Assembly (NCBI GenBank): GCA_907164885.2 | Contig: OU015498.1 | Location: forward strand, 126,744,727-126,808,726 | Length of the DNA stretch: 64,000 nucleotides | DNA from: Dolomedes plantarius | Taxonomy: Eukaryota; Arthropoda; Arachnida; Araneae; Dolomedidae | Direction of reading: 5' to 3' | Part shown: in pieces, positions 48,371 through 60,424 of the stretch | How positions within the stretch are numbered: the stretch's first letter is position 1 | Layout of the letters: every line of letters starts with the position of its first letter | Made by a program: the position numbers and the translations under genes | The notes under the pieces: generated by a model | Told to the model about the DNA's origin: nothing | Database searches by the model: none | The model's input: only the letters and a program-made list of their open reading frames with translations

Positions 48371-49408
48371 AAATGCTTACGAATCTGCTGTCGTCGTATC
48401 TGAGAGATAAAAGGCTATTGATGTCAATGATCTTCACTTTATAAGAACGAAAACTAAACTGACATCTGGCACCCTTTCTGGTAGGAAGATAGGGGGGAAA
48501 CATTCGCCTTCTCTACGGTTGGACTTGCAGTCAGCAAAAATTGTTACCGTGTGTCTCATGGATACAAGGTCAGTAATCGAGTGTTAAGTGAGCGGGAGAG
48601 AAATTATGTAAAATGGTGATCTGATACTAATCTCGTTCTAATTGCAGTACAAATTTAATTGCTTTTCAACAATTAGAAACCATCACCACAGCCCCCACAC
48701 TTTCGCGTATCGGCAATAATATACTCCAAACCAGTCAACCGACAGTAAACCCGCCGGCCCAACAGGGCCCGCAGGGAAAAATCGGCAAAATTAAAACGCC
48801 TCTCAATCTGAATCCCGTCGATAATAACAAAAACTACTCCTATTAATGACAATCGCTAGACAGAAGAAACATTTTTTCCTCCTCTTATTTCCTTCCACAG
48901 AAATTCTTAACACATTGTGAAAGGGAAACAATGATAAGTTAAATTCTACACAGTAATACAATAATACAATCTACTATACAAAAAAATAGGGAAAAGCTTC
49001 TGTGAGCTTAACAATATAGTTCCCCATGACAATCATAGTACATAGAATATAAATTTGTAATAGAATTGTAGTGCACAACACTTAGAATTTCATTGACAAT
49101 TCTAACCATAATTACAACAGGTGCCAATATATAATTAATTAGACCAATAGTTATATTAATTTCAAAGTGTTTCAAACAATAAGTGACAGAATTGCATCAC
49201 TACTTCGACGCATTATATAATTTAAACATTAGTGCCCTAGTGCAGCACCCAAATTATAATACAATAAATATAGGAATACCAGGAACGAGCCCCAGCAAAG
49301 CCCGGAGGAAACATTTAAATTATAGAGCAGTTGTTGTAGTAAATTAACCATAATTATATAAATTCAAATTTAAATTATAATTTTCTTTTATTTTATTATT
49401 ATTTTTTA
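48371..49408. other. Unassigned region
   Basis: A short GC-rich patch near 48685-48785 contains GCCGGCCCAACAGGGCCCGC, possibly a hairpin. No gene recognised. Confidence 0.4.
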
Positions 49409-49590
49409 TTTTTTTTTTTAAGGGGACAAACAATCCTTAATTACTTTTTCTCTTTTTTTATTTTCTTTAACCAGACACCATTTATTAGCGACGAATTCCT
49501 CCCGACATCGGCTGGGCCCGAACACGGCATCTCAACCATTGACAAACTACTAGGGGCCATACCGCTGTGCTAACCACCACGATAACTAAA
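49409..49590 (-). mobile_element. tRNA-derived SINE, copy 1
   Basis: On the minus strand GTGGTTAGCACAGCGG (A box/D-arm like) is followed by GCCGTGTTCGGGCCC (B box like), then a non-tRNA body and an A-rich tail (plus-strand T-rich 49388-49420). Organisation and several blocks match the copy at 50476. Confidence 0.6.
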
Positions 49591-50475
49591 ATTTGTATTT
49601 GCACTTATACACATAGTATAACACATTGCTCAACTAATTACTATTTCTAAATAAACAACGCAAGAATTCATTAATTAAAACAATTTAATAATTCCCATTG
49701 TATTTAATTTTATTTTAGGGCCATACTTAAATTTAATTAATAGTCCCCATATCATATTAATTAGCAGCAGCACAGCTCCTAGACCAAGAATATTGATTGG
49801 ATACACAAAAAGCAATTACATTTGTACTGATTGTATTTTGATATCAATTGTAGCAAATTTCAATTTGTGCACTTCACCCACTAAATCCCGGGATAAGCAG
49901 TAGTAGTTTTGGTAAGTCTTGCTCCTATTTGTATTTGTTATCTTAGTATATAACGTGTTAATTTGCTAAGCCTGACTAAGTAAGATGTTTAAAGTTTGAA
50001 TATACCCAGTGACAGTCATTAAGCCTATTACATTGACAATTTGTCAGCGAAGCCCTTTTAACATTTTATTAAGATTTACAGCAAATGGTGCAACCCCACA
50101 GTGTTAACTATAAATAAAAGCTATTTATTTTCAAATAATAACGCATTTCATGTACAAGGATTTTCCCTTCCCTTTTTTGGCTCGTCAGAGACTGCAAAAC
50201 AACACGTAATAACCAATTTCCATACGGTAACTACAAATTGACGAATTCTACTATTTTAATTTACAAAGTAATAAAAGTAATCAAGAAATTGATTGTATAA
50301 AATAATTTTGAGAATATAAACACAACTTTTACATGATACAAACATATTTAAATCGGGTAGATACCAGGCCACAGCACCAGAGGCCCCCTGTGGAAACAAC
50401 CAATAGTGAAGTATAAGTCTTAAGTTGTTTAGTAGTATTTAGATTAAATTAATAAATATATAAATAGCCAATTAA
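49591..50475. other. AT-rich spacer between SINE copies
   Basis: No gene seen. A small inverted repeat (CCACAG...CTGTGG) near 50371-50395. Confidence 0.4.
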
Positions 50476-50662
50476 TATATTTTTTTTTTTTTTTTTTTTT
50501 TTAAAGTACTAGGTGACAAGAGTGCATTAAATATTAAAAATACTAAAAACAAACCGTTTCTAGTAGATTAGTTCCACACGACGTCAGCGGGGCCCGAACC
50601 CGGTACCTCACCCTTAGAATAACAGTGAAGGTCCAAAACTGCGCCAGCAACTTCGAACACAA
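50476..50662 (-). mobile_element. tRNA-derived SINE, copy 2
   Basis: Minus strand: GCTGGCGCAGTTTTGG, then ACCGGGTTCGGGCCCCGCTG, the pol III A and B box pattern of a tRNA, then a tRNA-unrelated body. A plus-strand T run at about 50480-50502 represents its poly(A) tail. Confidence 0.65.
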
Positions 50663-51184
50663 GAAAAACTATAAGGACTTAAAACCAACATACCAGCAAT
50701 TGGCACTGTTAATTAGTTAAATTTAGCTAAATATAAACGGTATCCAACAATTAAAGCGAGACAATAAATCCCAAAATTTTTTTTGTTTTTTAGTAAGAAA
50801 ATTTTTTTTTTTTCCCAATATAATGCCAGTTTCATATTATTTTTCAGCAGTTAAGTACCATAACGCACCACAAAATTAGAACTAATTTATTAATTTATTA
50901 ATTTTTTATTTATTTATTTATATTATATTATTTCCCTTGTTATTATTATTATTATTATTTTTTTTTCTTTTTTTTTTTTTTTTTTTTGTACGGACATAAG
51001 TAGTAATGAGAAGTAAGTAGATTAGATAAAAGTAATATTGAGGTATATACTATTACCATACAAGTAGAAAACAAATAAGTTATTCATTAATACATAGAAT
51101 TTGAATCATTAGAATTATATAGTCGAATGTAATAAATCCGACACTTGTAAGCAATTTTGCATAAGTATATAACTATATATATAT
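50663..51184. other. AT-rich spacer with poly-T tracts
   Basis: A second long T run at about 50959-50987 may be the tail of another minus-strand retrocopy. Nothing coding. Confidence 0.4.
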
Positions 51185-51441
51185 ATATATTTTTTTTTTT
51201 CCCTTTTTTTTTTTGTAAATAGATTACAAGCACAATGCTCAGGCAAGGGAGCGTACAAACCAGCAACTAACTATCAAGACTCTGATAAGTTATACAGAGT
51301 ATAGAGTATAAATAACTTTGCCTAAATAAAAGAGTTAAAACCACCAAGTAATTGTTTCATTATTGAGTTTGTACGCACAGGAACACCCAGAGAAGAAAAA
51401 AGAAGAAAAAAAAAAAAAAAAAAAAAAAAAAAACGAGAAAT

Positions 51442-53148
51442 TCAATCAGGAAAAGAATAATGTTTGTCCAAAAGTACAGAGACAATTTTGCATATATATT
51501 TTTTACAATAAAAATCGTTAAAAAATCTTTTCCTATCCCAGTTTAGAGCATTATAAGGTAAGTGGGTTCTGTATTGTATTAAGTCCGGACATTCAAATAA
51601 ACAATGTTCAACAGTTTGTAAAGATTGGCAAGTGCACTGATCAGATTTGTTGTGGTATTTATTTTGGTAACTGCCAAAGGCACCATGTCCTGTGATGGCT
51701 TGATTTAAATAAAAGTTTGAAATTAATCTTTCTTTCTTGACTTCACTATAAATTTCTTTCACCACTCTGCCCTTCGTGCTGGTGTCCCAATAATCCTGCC
51801 ACCTTCTCATTTCTTCCCTTTTTAATAAATATTTGATTTTATTTCTTGTCCATTTATATTTATGATTGATGTTCGTTAATTTCGTAGCCTCTTTCGCTGT
51901 TGCATCAGCTTCTTCGTTCTCCTTAATTCCAATGTGTGCTTTTACCCAGTGAAATTTGATTACTAATTTATTATCTATAATTTTCTGTTTGATATCATTT
52001 ATTATATCTCCTTTATCGTTTAATGTGTTAAGTGCATATAATGCACTACGAGAATCCGTGTAAAGATCACACTTTTTGATATTTGTTCTTAATATGTAAT
52101 CTATTGCCATTCTAATCGCGTGTAATTCAGCTGTATAGGAGTTGGCACCTTCTATTCTTTCCATGATCTTCTTATGAATATTTTCGTTCTCGTAAACTAC
52201 CACTCCAGAGCCCGTTTTCTGATCCTTTTTTGATCCGTCAGTATATATTCTAATATTTGTACTTGGTCTGAGTTGTTTATCCCACTCAAATCTGACCAAT
52301 TCATTCACTTTCCTAATATTTCTAGTTCTAGTGCATGTATTATTAGTATTGTAATTATTTCCATTAATTTCAATTTCCTTTTTGTTATCATAAAGATTAA
52401 ATAATTGTTTGATTGTATTAGCTTTAAGGTTTAATGGCACACACCCTGCCAGTATATTAAAGCATCGGTAGACACCGTTATAACATTTAGTGATGAATAA
52501 TAGATAGGGTCTCTGTATTTGCTTCAATTTACTATTCATTTTTCCATAGTCTCTATACCACACTTCTGCAGCATACAGTATGATTTTTTCAATTACTGTC
52601 TCGTAAATTTCCTTTATTATCCCAGGCCTGGCTCCCCAAGTTTTTTTAGATATTCTATTTAACTTGTAAAATAGTCCCAGGGCTTTCTCATTGACCTTTT
52701 CTAAGTGTCCCATAAAGTTGAGTTTTGTGTCAATGAATACTCCCAAATATTTAATTTCTTTTTGATATTTAATAGTGTCGTCTCCGATTTTAATAGTTGG
52801 TTTTCTGGTGATTTGACCTCTGCTAGGAACAATGGTGTAGCAACACTTCTCAATACTGATTTTCAATTTATTTTTGGCTATCCAGTCATGACATTGGCCC
52901 AGAGCTTCCGCAGCATAATTAGTAAATTTATATACAACAGGTGAGTTGATCAATATGATTAGATCATCAGCAAATGCTTGAATCTTAGCATTTCCTTTAT
53001 TGTTGAATTCGGTAAGCAAGTCATTAATGAAGACAAGCCAGAATATTGGACCCAGTGAAGAACCCTGCGGTACGCCGATATTATAATTGATTAACCCCTT
53101 TTTCGTAATTATTTTTCTGTCTGTCAGATAACTTATCAATATACCCAT
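51442..53148 (-). CDS. LINE ORF2, C-terminal part: RT palm-thumb, RNase H, zinc motif
   Basis: A continuous frame of 568 codons, the longest in the window. It opens inside the RT: IGVPQGSSLGPIFWLVFINDL, then IQAFADDLIIL with the catalytic FADD, and IKYLGVFIDTKLNF. RNase H follows with all four acidic sites (YTDGSKK, SYTAELHAI, LYTDSRSAL, ENEEADATAKEA) near residues 300-410. The C-terminal motif CTCQSLQTVEHCLFECP is the Cys/His knot common in this LINE group. The first residue given is not a true start: the protein begins far upstream and is broken above 53148. In its own reading frame this part is undamaged, suggesting fairly recent loss. Confidence 0.92.
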   Translation of the reverse strand: MGILISYLTDRKIITKKGLINYNIGVPQGSSLGPIFWLVFINDLLTEFNNKGNAKIQAFADDLIILINSPVVYKFTNYAAEALGQCHDWIAKNKLKISIEKCCYTIVPSRGQITRKPTIKIGDDTIKYQKEIKYLGVFIDTKLNFMGHLEKVNEKALGLFYKLNRISKKTWGARPGIIKEIYETVIEKIILYAAEVWYRDYGKMNSKLKQIQRPYLLFITKCYNGVYRCFNILAGCVPLNLKANTIKQLFNLYDNKKEIEINGNNYNTNNTCTRTRNIRKVNELVRFEWDKQLRPSTNIRIYTDGSKKDQKTGSGVVVYENENIHKKIMERIEGANSYTAELHAIRMAIDYILRTNIKKCDLYTDSRSALYALNTLNDKGDIINDIKQKIIDNKLVIKFHWVKAHIGIKENEEADATAKEATKLTNINHKYKWTRNKIKYLLKREEMRRWQDYWDTSTKGRVVKEIYSEVKKERLISNFYLNQAITGHGAFGSYQNKYHNKSDQCTCQSLQTVEHCLFECPDLIQYRTHLPYNALNWDRKRFFNDFYCKKYICKIVSVLLDKHYSFPD

Positions 53149-54900
53149 AAAATTTTTTTCCAGATTAAGACTTTTTAGTTTGTTGATAAGGATATTTTTT
53201 TTGACAGTATTAAAGGCGTTCTGTATATCGAGTGATATAATGCAAGTATGATTCTTGTTTTCTTTATTTTCCTTAATATCTGTTAGTATTTGTAAAGGGC
53301 ATGGGAAGTGCTGGTGCCTCTTCTGAACCCATACTGTTTATTCATATAGTTCCTTTTAGTTTCTAATTGAATATCAGTCTATAGTTAATAATTTTGTCCA
53401 ATATTTTCCCCATTACGGGTAATAGACATATGGGCCTGTAAGAACCAGCCTTCTTAAATCTTTGTTTGGTTTCGGAAAATAAACGACCACCGTTTTTTTC
53501 CATTTTTCTGGAAAGTATTGCTCTTTTTAAACATCTGGTAAACAGATATTTTATTAAATTTTTATTACTTTATAGACCTCTTTTATAATGCTAATTGTAA
53601 ACCCCGTCATAACCTGGGGCCTTATCTTTAGTGATAGTACCTATTATTAGTCAATTTCATTGATAGTAATATCATTCATCCTATCATTATAACGTTCTTC
53701 TCAGTAGTTCCCTGAGCTCATATGTTCTTGTGTTTCCTCATTGCCCTCTATATTACTGTCATTGTATTCCTCCTCCTGTTCATATTTAAATGATGTAATG
53801 GTAAGAGCTTCTTCAATGTCATCAAATTCTCTTCCAGGGAGTTCTCCATCCTCCTTTTTGAATTGCCTCTAGGGCTTTACTTTCCTCTCCCCATCAAGCT
53901 TTTTATTTTACCATGCGAATCTTTTATGGTTAGGCTTTCTAAATGTCTTAAACGCTTTTTTCCTAGTCCCTTTAATATTTCTCATATATAACGCTTTTTC
54001 TTTTTATAAATAATTTCAATTATTTCTCTCTATAATATTTGTTCTTTTTGAGCTCTTTTCCTTAATGCTCTAACTTTTCTTCCTATTACCTCTAAATCTC
54101 TGGTCCACCAAGTAGCTTGATTTTTATCTCTGTTTAATAATCTTCTTTCTATGTCTTACGCATAACGGTGTCGTATTGTATTTATATCGTCAACAATTTC
54201 ATCAATAGTTTTTCCTTTTATTTTCTGCTACTTTTCTTATTTCACTTTTTAATTCTATTTTGAATTCTAACCAATGTAGCTGTCTAATATGCCATCTATT
54301 GCTCTTTTTGTTGTATAGTTGTTTCCTTATTCATGATTTCAAACACAATAGCGTTGTGTCAATATAAATAAATTCGTCTATGACGTTTCCAGTTTTTTAT
54401 TCTCTCCTCCTCTAAACCAATGGTATAGTTAGATCCGGCCACCTACTCCAAACGGACCATCATAAGTGGGTAGACTCTCTGGGCTGTTTCTAATTATAGC
54501 TTCATGTTGAATAGCGAATCTGATTACTTCTTCTCTCCCCTTCTATCTGTAGGGGTCTGTTCCCCAGATGAAGGACTTAGCATTTAGATCGCCCATTATG
54601 ATATTTTGTTATTTTGTTGTTTAATTATTATATTATTTAATTGGGTCCATTGTGGTTCCATTCGGTTAGTTGATCCATCATCAGGTGGTATATAAATAGT
54701 AATAAATATAAAATTCTCTTCCTCCACCATGGTGTTGATAGCAATAATATGATCCGTAACAATAAGTTTAATGAATTTGATATTTTTTTGATGAGCAGAG
54801 CAACTCTGGTTTATTATGACATTGCAAAATTTGAAACATGGAATGTATACCGATAATATTATGATTTTCACCTCTATTATAATGGGGTTCATTCACAGAG
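53149..54900 (-). pseudogene. LINE ORF2, N-terminal part: endonuclease and RT fingers, decayed
   Basis: Pieces in shifting frames give the apurinic-type endonuclease (TIYIPPDDG near 54690, IMGDLNAKSFIWGTDPY near 54570) and the start of RT (KDKAPGYDGV near 53610, SYRPICLLPVMGKILDKII near 53400). Many single-base changes and stops interrupt it. It joins directly to the open RT/RNase H frame downstream. Confidence 0.82.
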
Positions 54901-55104
54901 ATAATATCATAGTTGAGTCTAGATGAAAGTTCGTGTGTAGCAATGATAGAATTATTCAGATTTAAATGCAGGCAGTTGAATAAGCGCGAGGAACGAGCAG
55001 GAGGGGTAGAACCCCCTGCGCGTTAGTTTCTGTTGCCGGTACCACCATAGTCCGTTCTTTCTTTCAGCTTTTCAATAGCCCTGCTATAGTTCGGGCAATT
55101 TAAA

Positions 55105-56151
55105 TCATATGGTAAATTGTTTGGTTTCGTATTCTGTCTTATAATTATCGTTAGTATATTTACAGTTACTGCAAATAGTTTCCCTTTCACATTTCCCGTG
55201 TTCTGACTGTGCGCAGTTACGGCAAGTCTTCTCTCTATTACAGTATTTCGCTAAGTGCCCTACTCGGTAGCAATTATAACATATTCTTGGTTTGACAAAC
55301 TCCTTGATATATATTTTCTGCCATCCAATTTTGATCTTATTGTTTTTTATCAAACTTTTAAAAGACTCTCCGTCAGTACTTATTATCCAGTTGTTCCCAT
55401 ATTTTGTCTTGTATTTAAATATAATTTTTGTTTGTTCTCCTTTCAGTTCACTGTTTGTAATATAATCTTTCTTTTAATTTCCTCTTCCTGTAATTCCTCT
55501 TCTACTCCATATAATAGAATATGGGGATCTCTTTTTTTTGTTTATTTATTACGTAGTTTTTCTGTAATTTTCCTGTTGATTAATCTCATCAATGAGGTTG
55601 TCGATGTCTTCTTCCTTGTCTACTCCAGTAGTAGTCCTCCCTTACTAATTTTCTTAATCGTATTTATACCTACACTTATCTCCTCTGGTTTATATTATCT
55701 TGAATTTCCTTTTTGTAATATTGAGTCCTGATCTTCCTTAGGAACAATTGTTATGGTGTGTAAGTATTTGTTCTTTTTCCCCTTGATTTAGATCGGGATC
55801 TTCCCTCCTGTGTTCTAGTTATCTCAGCATATGTACTCTTTGGTTTAATTTCTTCAGTTTGTTTATCAATAAAGAGTGTTTTAAAGTTGTCTTTCCAGTG
55901 CTTTTACTTGTCCCTTCAGATCTGTTATGAAGTTTCGTTGAAGTTTGACCATAAATAAATTTTTACTAATTTCAGTTGTATAGTATGCTGCATCTGTTTT
56001 ATTGATTCTAGAGTTATTAATTATTTTATCATTGATCAATTCCACTCTTCTTTTAAGATCATTCTCTAAGTCGATAAGAGTAGCATCTGTACAAGGGTGA
56101 TCCACATCAAACACTAATTTTTTCTATGTCATCCAGTGTGTATTTTGACAT
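55105..56151 (-). pseudogene. LINE ORF1 (gag-like, zinc knuckles), frameshifted
   Basis: A likely start ATG at 56151 (MSKYTLDDIEKISV) leads after a frame change into a charged, helix-prone segment (56114-55881, LENDLKRRVELINDK). The C-terminal part at 55353-55105 has the knuckles CYNCYRVGHLAKYC (CX2CX4HX4C), CRNCAQSEHGKC and a third CSNCKY. By family this protein binds LINE RNA in the particle. The middle is disrupted by stops. Confidence 0.8.
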
Positions 56152-56700
56152 GATAATATAATTATGAAGCATCCATGGAGTAATTCAATTACCACTATAA
56201 TACAGATAAACAATAAATTGAACACTAATCTTGTGTTCCTACCTTGTTTCTCTGCAACACAATAAACTTGGCGTTGGTGGGCGTATCCCATGCACTCTCG
56301 TAATCCAAATAAATTAGCACAATTTTAATCACGAATAGTTGCCCGAAGTAATCCACAAGCACCTGAACACAATAAACACAATCTTCCCACGATGACAAGA
56401 TACCTATTTGCACTCTGTAAGGATGATATTCTTCTCATCACAGAAGTATAAATAGACACAGACGGTCTCAACACTGAAGTATAGATAGGTTAGTTAACCC
56501 TCAGCAAAATGAAATTACGCCGTCGAACTCCACTGACCAGAATTTTAATCCAATGTAGATCACACTGTTACTGGATCATTTGATACACACACATATGTAC
56601 TACGTCGAAAGACAGATCAGTTTAAACTCCTCTAATAGTAGGCACTGTGAACGTTCAACAGTACACCGTACCGCTGTCAAGCAGCCATAATCATGGTTAG

Positions 56701-57202
56701 CCCGTTAGGCCTACGGCCAACAATATTTCTAACTTAGAAATATAAATAAAAATATTTTTTAACTAGTAAATAATAGCCTTCTTGGTATATAAGCATTATT
56801 GTAACCATTAAACACAAAATATATAAATAATTATAGATAAATTCACCAAAAATCGCTATATTTTCAAGAGCACTTGAAACAACCGACCAACACACTCGCT
56901 ATCACCGTTGCCACCTAAGCCAGAAATCGTTCAGAGGCAACTGGTGACTTTGGCGTGTTCTTTCAAAAAAAAAGATAGCCTCATTTTAAAGGGTAATTAG
57001 GAATAAATAACAACAACGTAGCCATTAAACATGTAGATATTGTTTTATATGTGATAATATAGTATGTATTGTAAATGTATCAATTTTTATGCAATAAATA
57101 AATTAGAAATATTAAAAAGTTTAAGAACCACTGCACTTTACGGAAAGATTTCCACCGAAAAGATTCAACATCCTCATACCTGGCGTTGACACGAGGGCAT
57201 TA
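56701..57202. other. Unassigned AT-rich region
   Basis: No gene or element ends recognised. Confidence 0.45.
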
Positions 57203-57280
57203 ATGGCGCTTGTTGAGATTCGAACCGAAATCCCTCTGTTCAAAATCCGACACTTTCACCACTTGGGTGCCACAAGGCCA
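57203..57280 (-). repeat. tRNA-like segment (tRNA pseudogene or SINE head)
   Basis: On the minus strand TGGCACCCAAGTGGTGAAAG (A box/D-arm), a 17-base anticodon-arm-like stretch with TTTTGAA, and TTCGGTTCGAATCTC (B box/T-arm) have tRNA spacing. Acceptor pairing GGCCTTG with CAAGCGCC is imperfect. The putative anticodon TTG is only a suggestion. Confidence 0.5.
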
Positions 57281-57364
57281 TTTTTTAAGAAGTTTCATAC
57301 GAAATAAATTTACTACAAAACACCCAAATGTGTTTATACTCGTATATATGTACTTAAGCATATA

Positions 57365-59056
57365 CAGTGGCTCCCAAAAGTGTTCGGAAACTTACGATTT
57401 TCAATGAAATAGGGGGCTATCCATTAATTAAAATGAATATTTTAGAATGGTATTTAATAATAGGATTTATAATCTATTCTTAACAAAACTACATGAAATA
57501 TTTTTAAAACATAGTAAAACTTTATTTTAAGACACCAGTGATAAAAAAGTAACAAAATCTTTATCTGACAAAAGTCATCGTACACTGAAATATTTTCGGA
57601 TAAATTCATAATTAAAATTATCGTCTGGCGCTTTATTTTTATTTTTGAATTGTGGTGGCACTTAAAATATCGTTTGGCTTTAATTTTTGCTTGCCTACTC
57701 CGTAATATTCTATTTATTATTTAAAAATGTCTCGTAGTCATAAAGAAACAACAAACAACATTCGAAAATTTATTATTTTTCATCATAGTAGTGGTAAATC
57801 CGTTTGGTATATTGCTAAATTACTTAATTTATTCCATTCTACTGTGCAGTATGTGATAAAACGCTTTAAAGAAGAAAATCGGATTGAAACAAGGTAAGAA
57901 AAGGTCATCCGGCAAAGTTAACAAAACGTGATCAGAGATTTATAATTAGAAAATTTGTGAAAAATCCCCGTTTGAGTGCTGAAAATATATCTGGAGAATT
58001 TAATGAAACATTTTCAATTTCAATTTCACAAGAAACTCTTCGACGAGTTGTCAGAGCAGCTGGATTACATGGGTCTTCTGCCCGTAGAAATATTTTGTGA
58101 GTGAGAAAAACAGAAAGATTAGGCTTTCCTTCACACTATCAATGATAAATAAGCCCAAAACGTATTGGAATAATGTCTTATTTGCCGATGAAAGCAAATT
58201 TAACATTTTCGGTTCCGATGGGCGTATAATTGTATGGAGAAGAAAAATGAGGAACTTAATCCTAAGAACTTACTAGGAACAGTTAAGCATGGCGGTGTAG
58301 GTGTTTTAGTGTGGGGGTGCATGTTAGCATAAGGACTAGGTAATTTGATATTTATGAAGGCATAATGAAGCGTGCTGTTTATATAAATATTTAAAAGACA
58401 ATTTAAATTTATCAGCCCAAAATTTGGGTATTGGAAGCAACTTTATTTTTTTAATCAAGATAACGATCCTAACCGCACGGCTCTCAACGTTCGCCTCTGG
58501 TCTCTCTATAATTGTCCACAAGTCTTGAAAACACCACCTCAATCGCCAGATTTAAACCCAATAGAACATATTTGGAAAGAACTGGAGCTTCGAGTACAAA
58601 AACATGACATTCACACGAAAAGCGGACTAAAAACAATTATGATGAAAGAATGGATGAACATTGATGCAGAAATTAAAAAGAACTAGTGCAATCTAATTCC
58701 CAGTCGTATAAAGGTGTTGTGGATGCTAAAGGATATCCTACTAAATATTAATTTAACGAAAAATTAGAATATTTACTAATATGTAGAGATTTTTTACAAG
58801 TGAGATTGATGACTTTTGTGAGATAAAGTTTTGTGTACTTTTTGATTATCGGTTTCTTAAAAATAAAGTTTATTATGTTTTTAAAAATATTCATGTAGTT
58901 TTGTTAAGAATAGATTATAGATCTTATTATTAATCTTATTATTAATCTTATTATTATAGATCTTATTATTATTATCTGAAATATTCATTTTAATTAATGG
59001 ATAGACCCATATTTCATTGAAAATCGTAAGCGTACGAACACTTTTGGGAGCCAATG
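57365..59056 (+). mobile_element. Tc1-like transposon with very long inverted repeats
   Basis: Ends CAGTGGCTCCCAAAAGTGTT and ...AACACTTTTGGGAGCCAATG, flanked by TA (57363-57364, 59057-59058). The inverted similarity continues for about 170 bp inwards (AAAATCGTAAG, CCATTAATTAAAATGAATATTT, CATGAAATATTTTTAAAA blocks). The right arm has extra tandem copies of TTATTATTAATC. Length 1692 bp. Confidence 0.93.
57727..58686 (+). pseudogene. Tc1-like transposase, broken
   Basis: ATG at 57727 begins MSRSHKETTNNIRKFIIFHH, the first HTH, with SVWYIAKLLNLFHSTVQYVI. Frame changes follow. Further pieces are LSAENISGEFN and ETLRRVVRAAGLHG (second HTH), NVLFADESKFNIFGSDG (first Asp), a degenerate FQQDN-like site near 58455 and SPDLNPIEHIWKELELRVQK near 58545-58605 (third acidic residue, Glu). 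At least four frame changes and several stops. Confidence 0.87.
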
Positions 59057-59703
59057 TATCTATTCTTCCATAGAAATATGATTATAACAGAAAGGTTAAG
59101 ACTGGATATAATTTACTGAAAGCAATTCCTCTTACATAAAACAGAACAGGCTTAACGCGTCCTGGTTCAACTAAAAATTGAACAGAAGGTTATATTTAGA
59201 AGGTATCTCAATAGACAATAATCTAATATCTCATTCAAATGAGACGATTCGTCTATTTTGATGCCGCACAGCAGACTGTAAACATATCGGTAGAATAAAT
59301 GCATAATTCATTTCCACCTAATCTTATAAATTCCTAAAGAGATTGCTTCGAAACAAAACAGGATTCTAATTAGGAATCATACTAAAGTCCTTGAAAATCT
59401 GGCAGTTATTATTCGTTAGAAGCAATAGTATTTGAGTCACACTCCTATATATAGCAATAACAGCAATATACCGAAATACATTTCATCCGATTCTCGTTCA
59501 AATGAGAGACTCATTAACAGCTTATATGTGCAGTTCGTTCCCAAAGTTAAACTTCCGCATGACTAATTTCCTCATATAATTAGTTTAGGGTTCAAAAGAA
59601 TCATTCAGGTGAAATTAATTTTATGTAGAGAAGTATGTATTTGAGATATGAATTTGAACTTTAATTACCACTTATGCAAACGGCATGTTAAGAATATGAC
59701 ACA
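59057..59703. other. Unassigned AT-rich region
   Basis: No gene recognised. Confidence 0.5.
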
Positions 59704-60424
59704 CTAGCTGAATACCTGTGCTTTGCTACGGAGTACATTCATATTAAATTCTACGGTCAATGTACGCAATTAATGCTAAAAATGACATTTATAAAAAAAT
59801 CGTAACGGCTATTTTTATAGACAAAATAATATAAAAGAAAATATTAAAATTAAATCTAATAGAGCATACTGAAGAATATAGTACAGTTATATATTACAGT
59901 TTAAGGATCATTTCTTTTACTGTATTTTAATATTTTTTAAGTTAATGTCCAATCGTCTACCCGCATTACCAAGAAAAAAAATTTTCGTCAATTTATTCCG
60001 TTGTTATGCACGTGAAGCAAAATTAGTTTCAAGTATCACTAAAAGGAAATAAACCACGTGATCGGCATTTAATAAATTAAATTCTAAAAATTAATCTTTA
60101 AAATTCACAAAAAATCAGAAAATGGAGGTAAAGATTCGAAAAAGATTTCATTTTAAAGGGATTTTATGATCTTTCTTGTGATATAATTTTTTTAACCCTC
60201 AAATTATTATTTTAAACGCAAACTTAAAAAAAGTTACAAAAACAGCTTAAATATTTAATAAAAAAAATCTAACAATTTTTTTCAAAAATCTTTCTTAGTG
60301 CACCTCTACACTATAAGAAGAATCGCCATGCAAAATTTCAGCCCTGTAGGACCAGTGGTTTGGTCTGTGCGTTATCTGTCAGTCAGTTAGTCAGTAAGCT
60401 ACGTGACTGTTTTATATATATAGA
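59704..60424 (-). mobile_element. Family A Helitron-like copy 5, both ends present
   Basis: Starts CTAGCTGAATACCTGTGCTT and ends GTTTTATATATATAGA (TC... on the minus strand), with the CAGT-repeat tract just inside. No coding capacity. Confidence 0.8.

Larger units (their letters stand above)
51185..56700 (-). mobile_element. LINE of the I/R1/LOA type, nearly full length, 5' half decayed
   Basis: Minus-strand order: gag-like ORF1 with zinc knuckles (56151-55105), AP-type endonuclease, reverse transcriptase, RNase H, Cys/His C-terminal motif (stop at 51442), and a 3' UTR of about 225 bp that runs into an A-rich tail (plus-strand T run at 51190-51216). An RNase H domain after RT points to the I/LOA side of the non-LTR tree. 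The 5' end near 56700 is a guess and no target duplication was identified. Confidence 0.8.

Noticed and set aside
55255..55731. 158-codon plus-strand frame, hydrophobic
   Set aside because: Antisense to the LINE ORF1 zinc-knuckle region; hydrophobicity reflects the complement of a Lys/Asn-rich gene.
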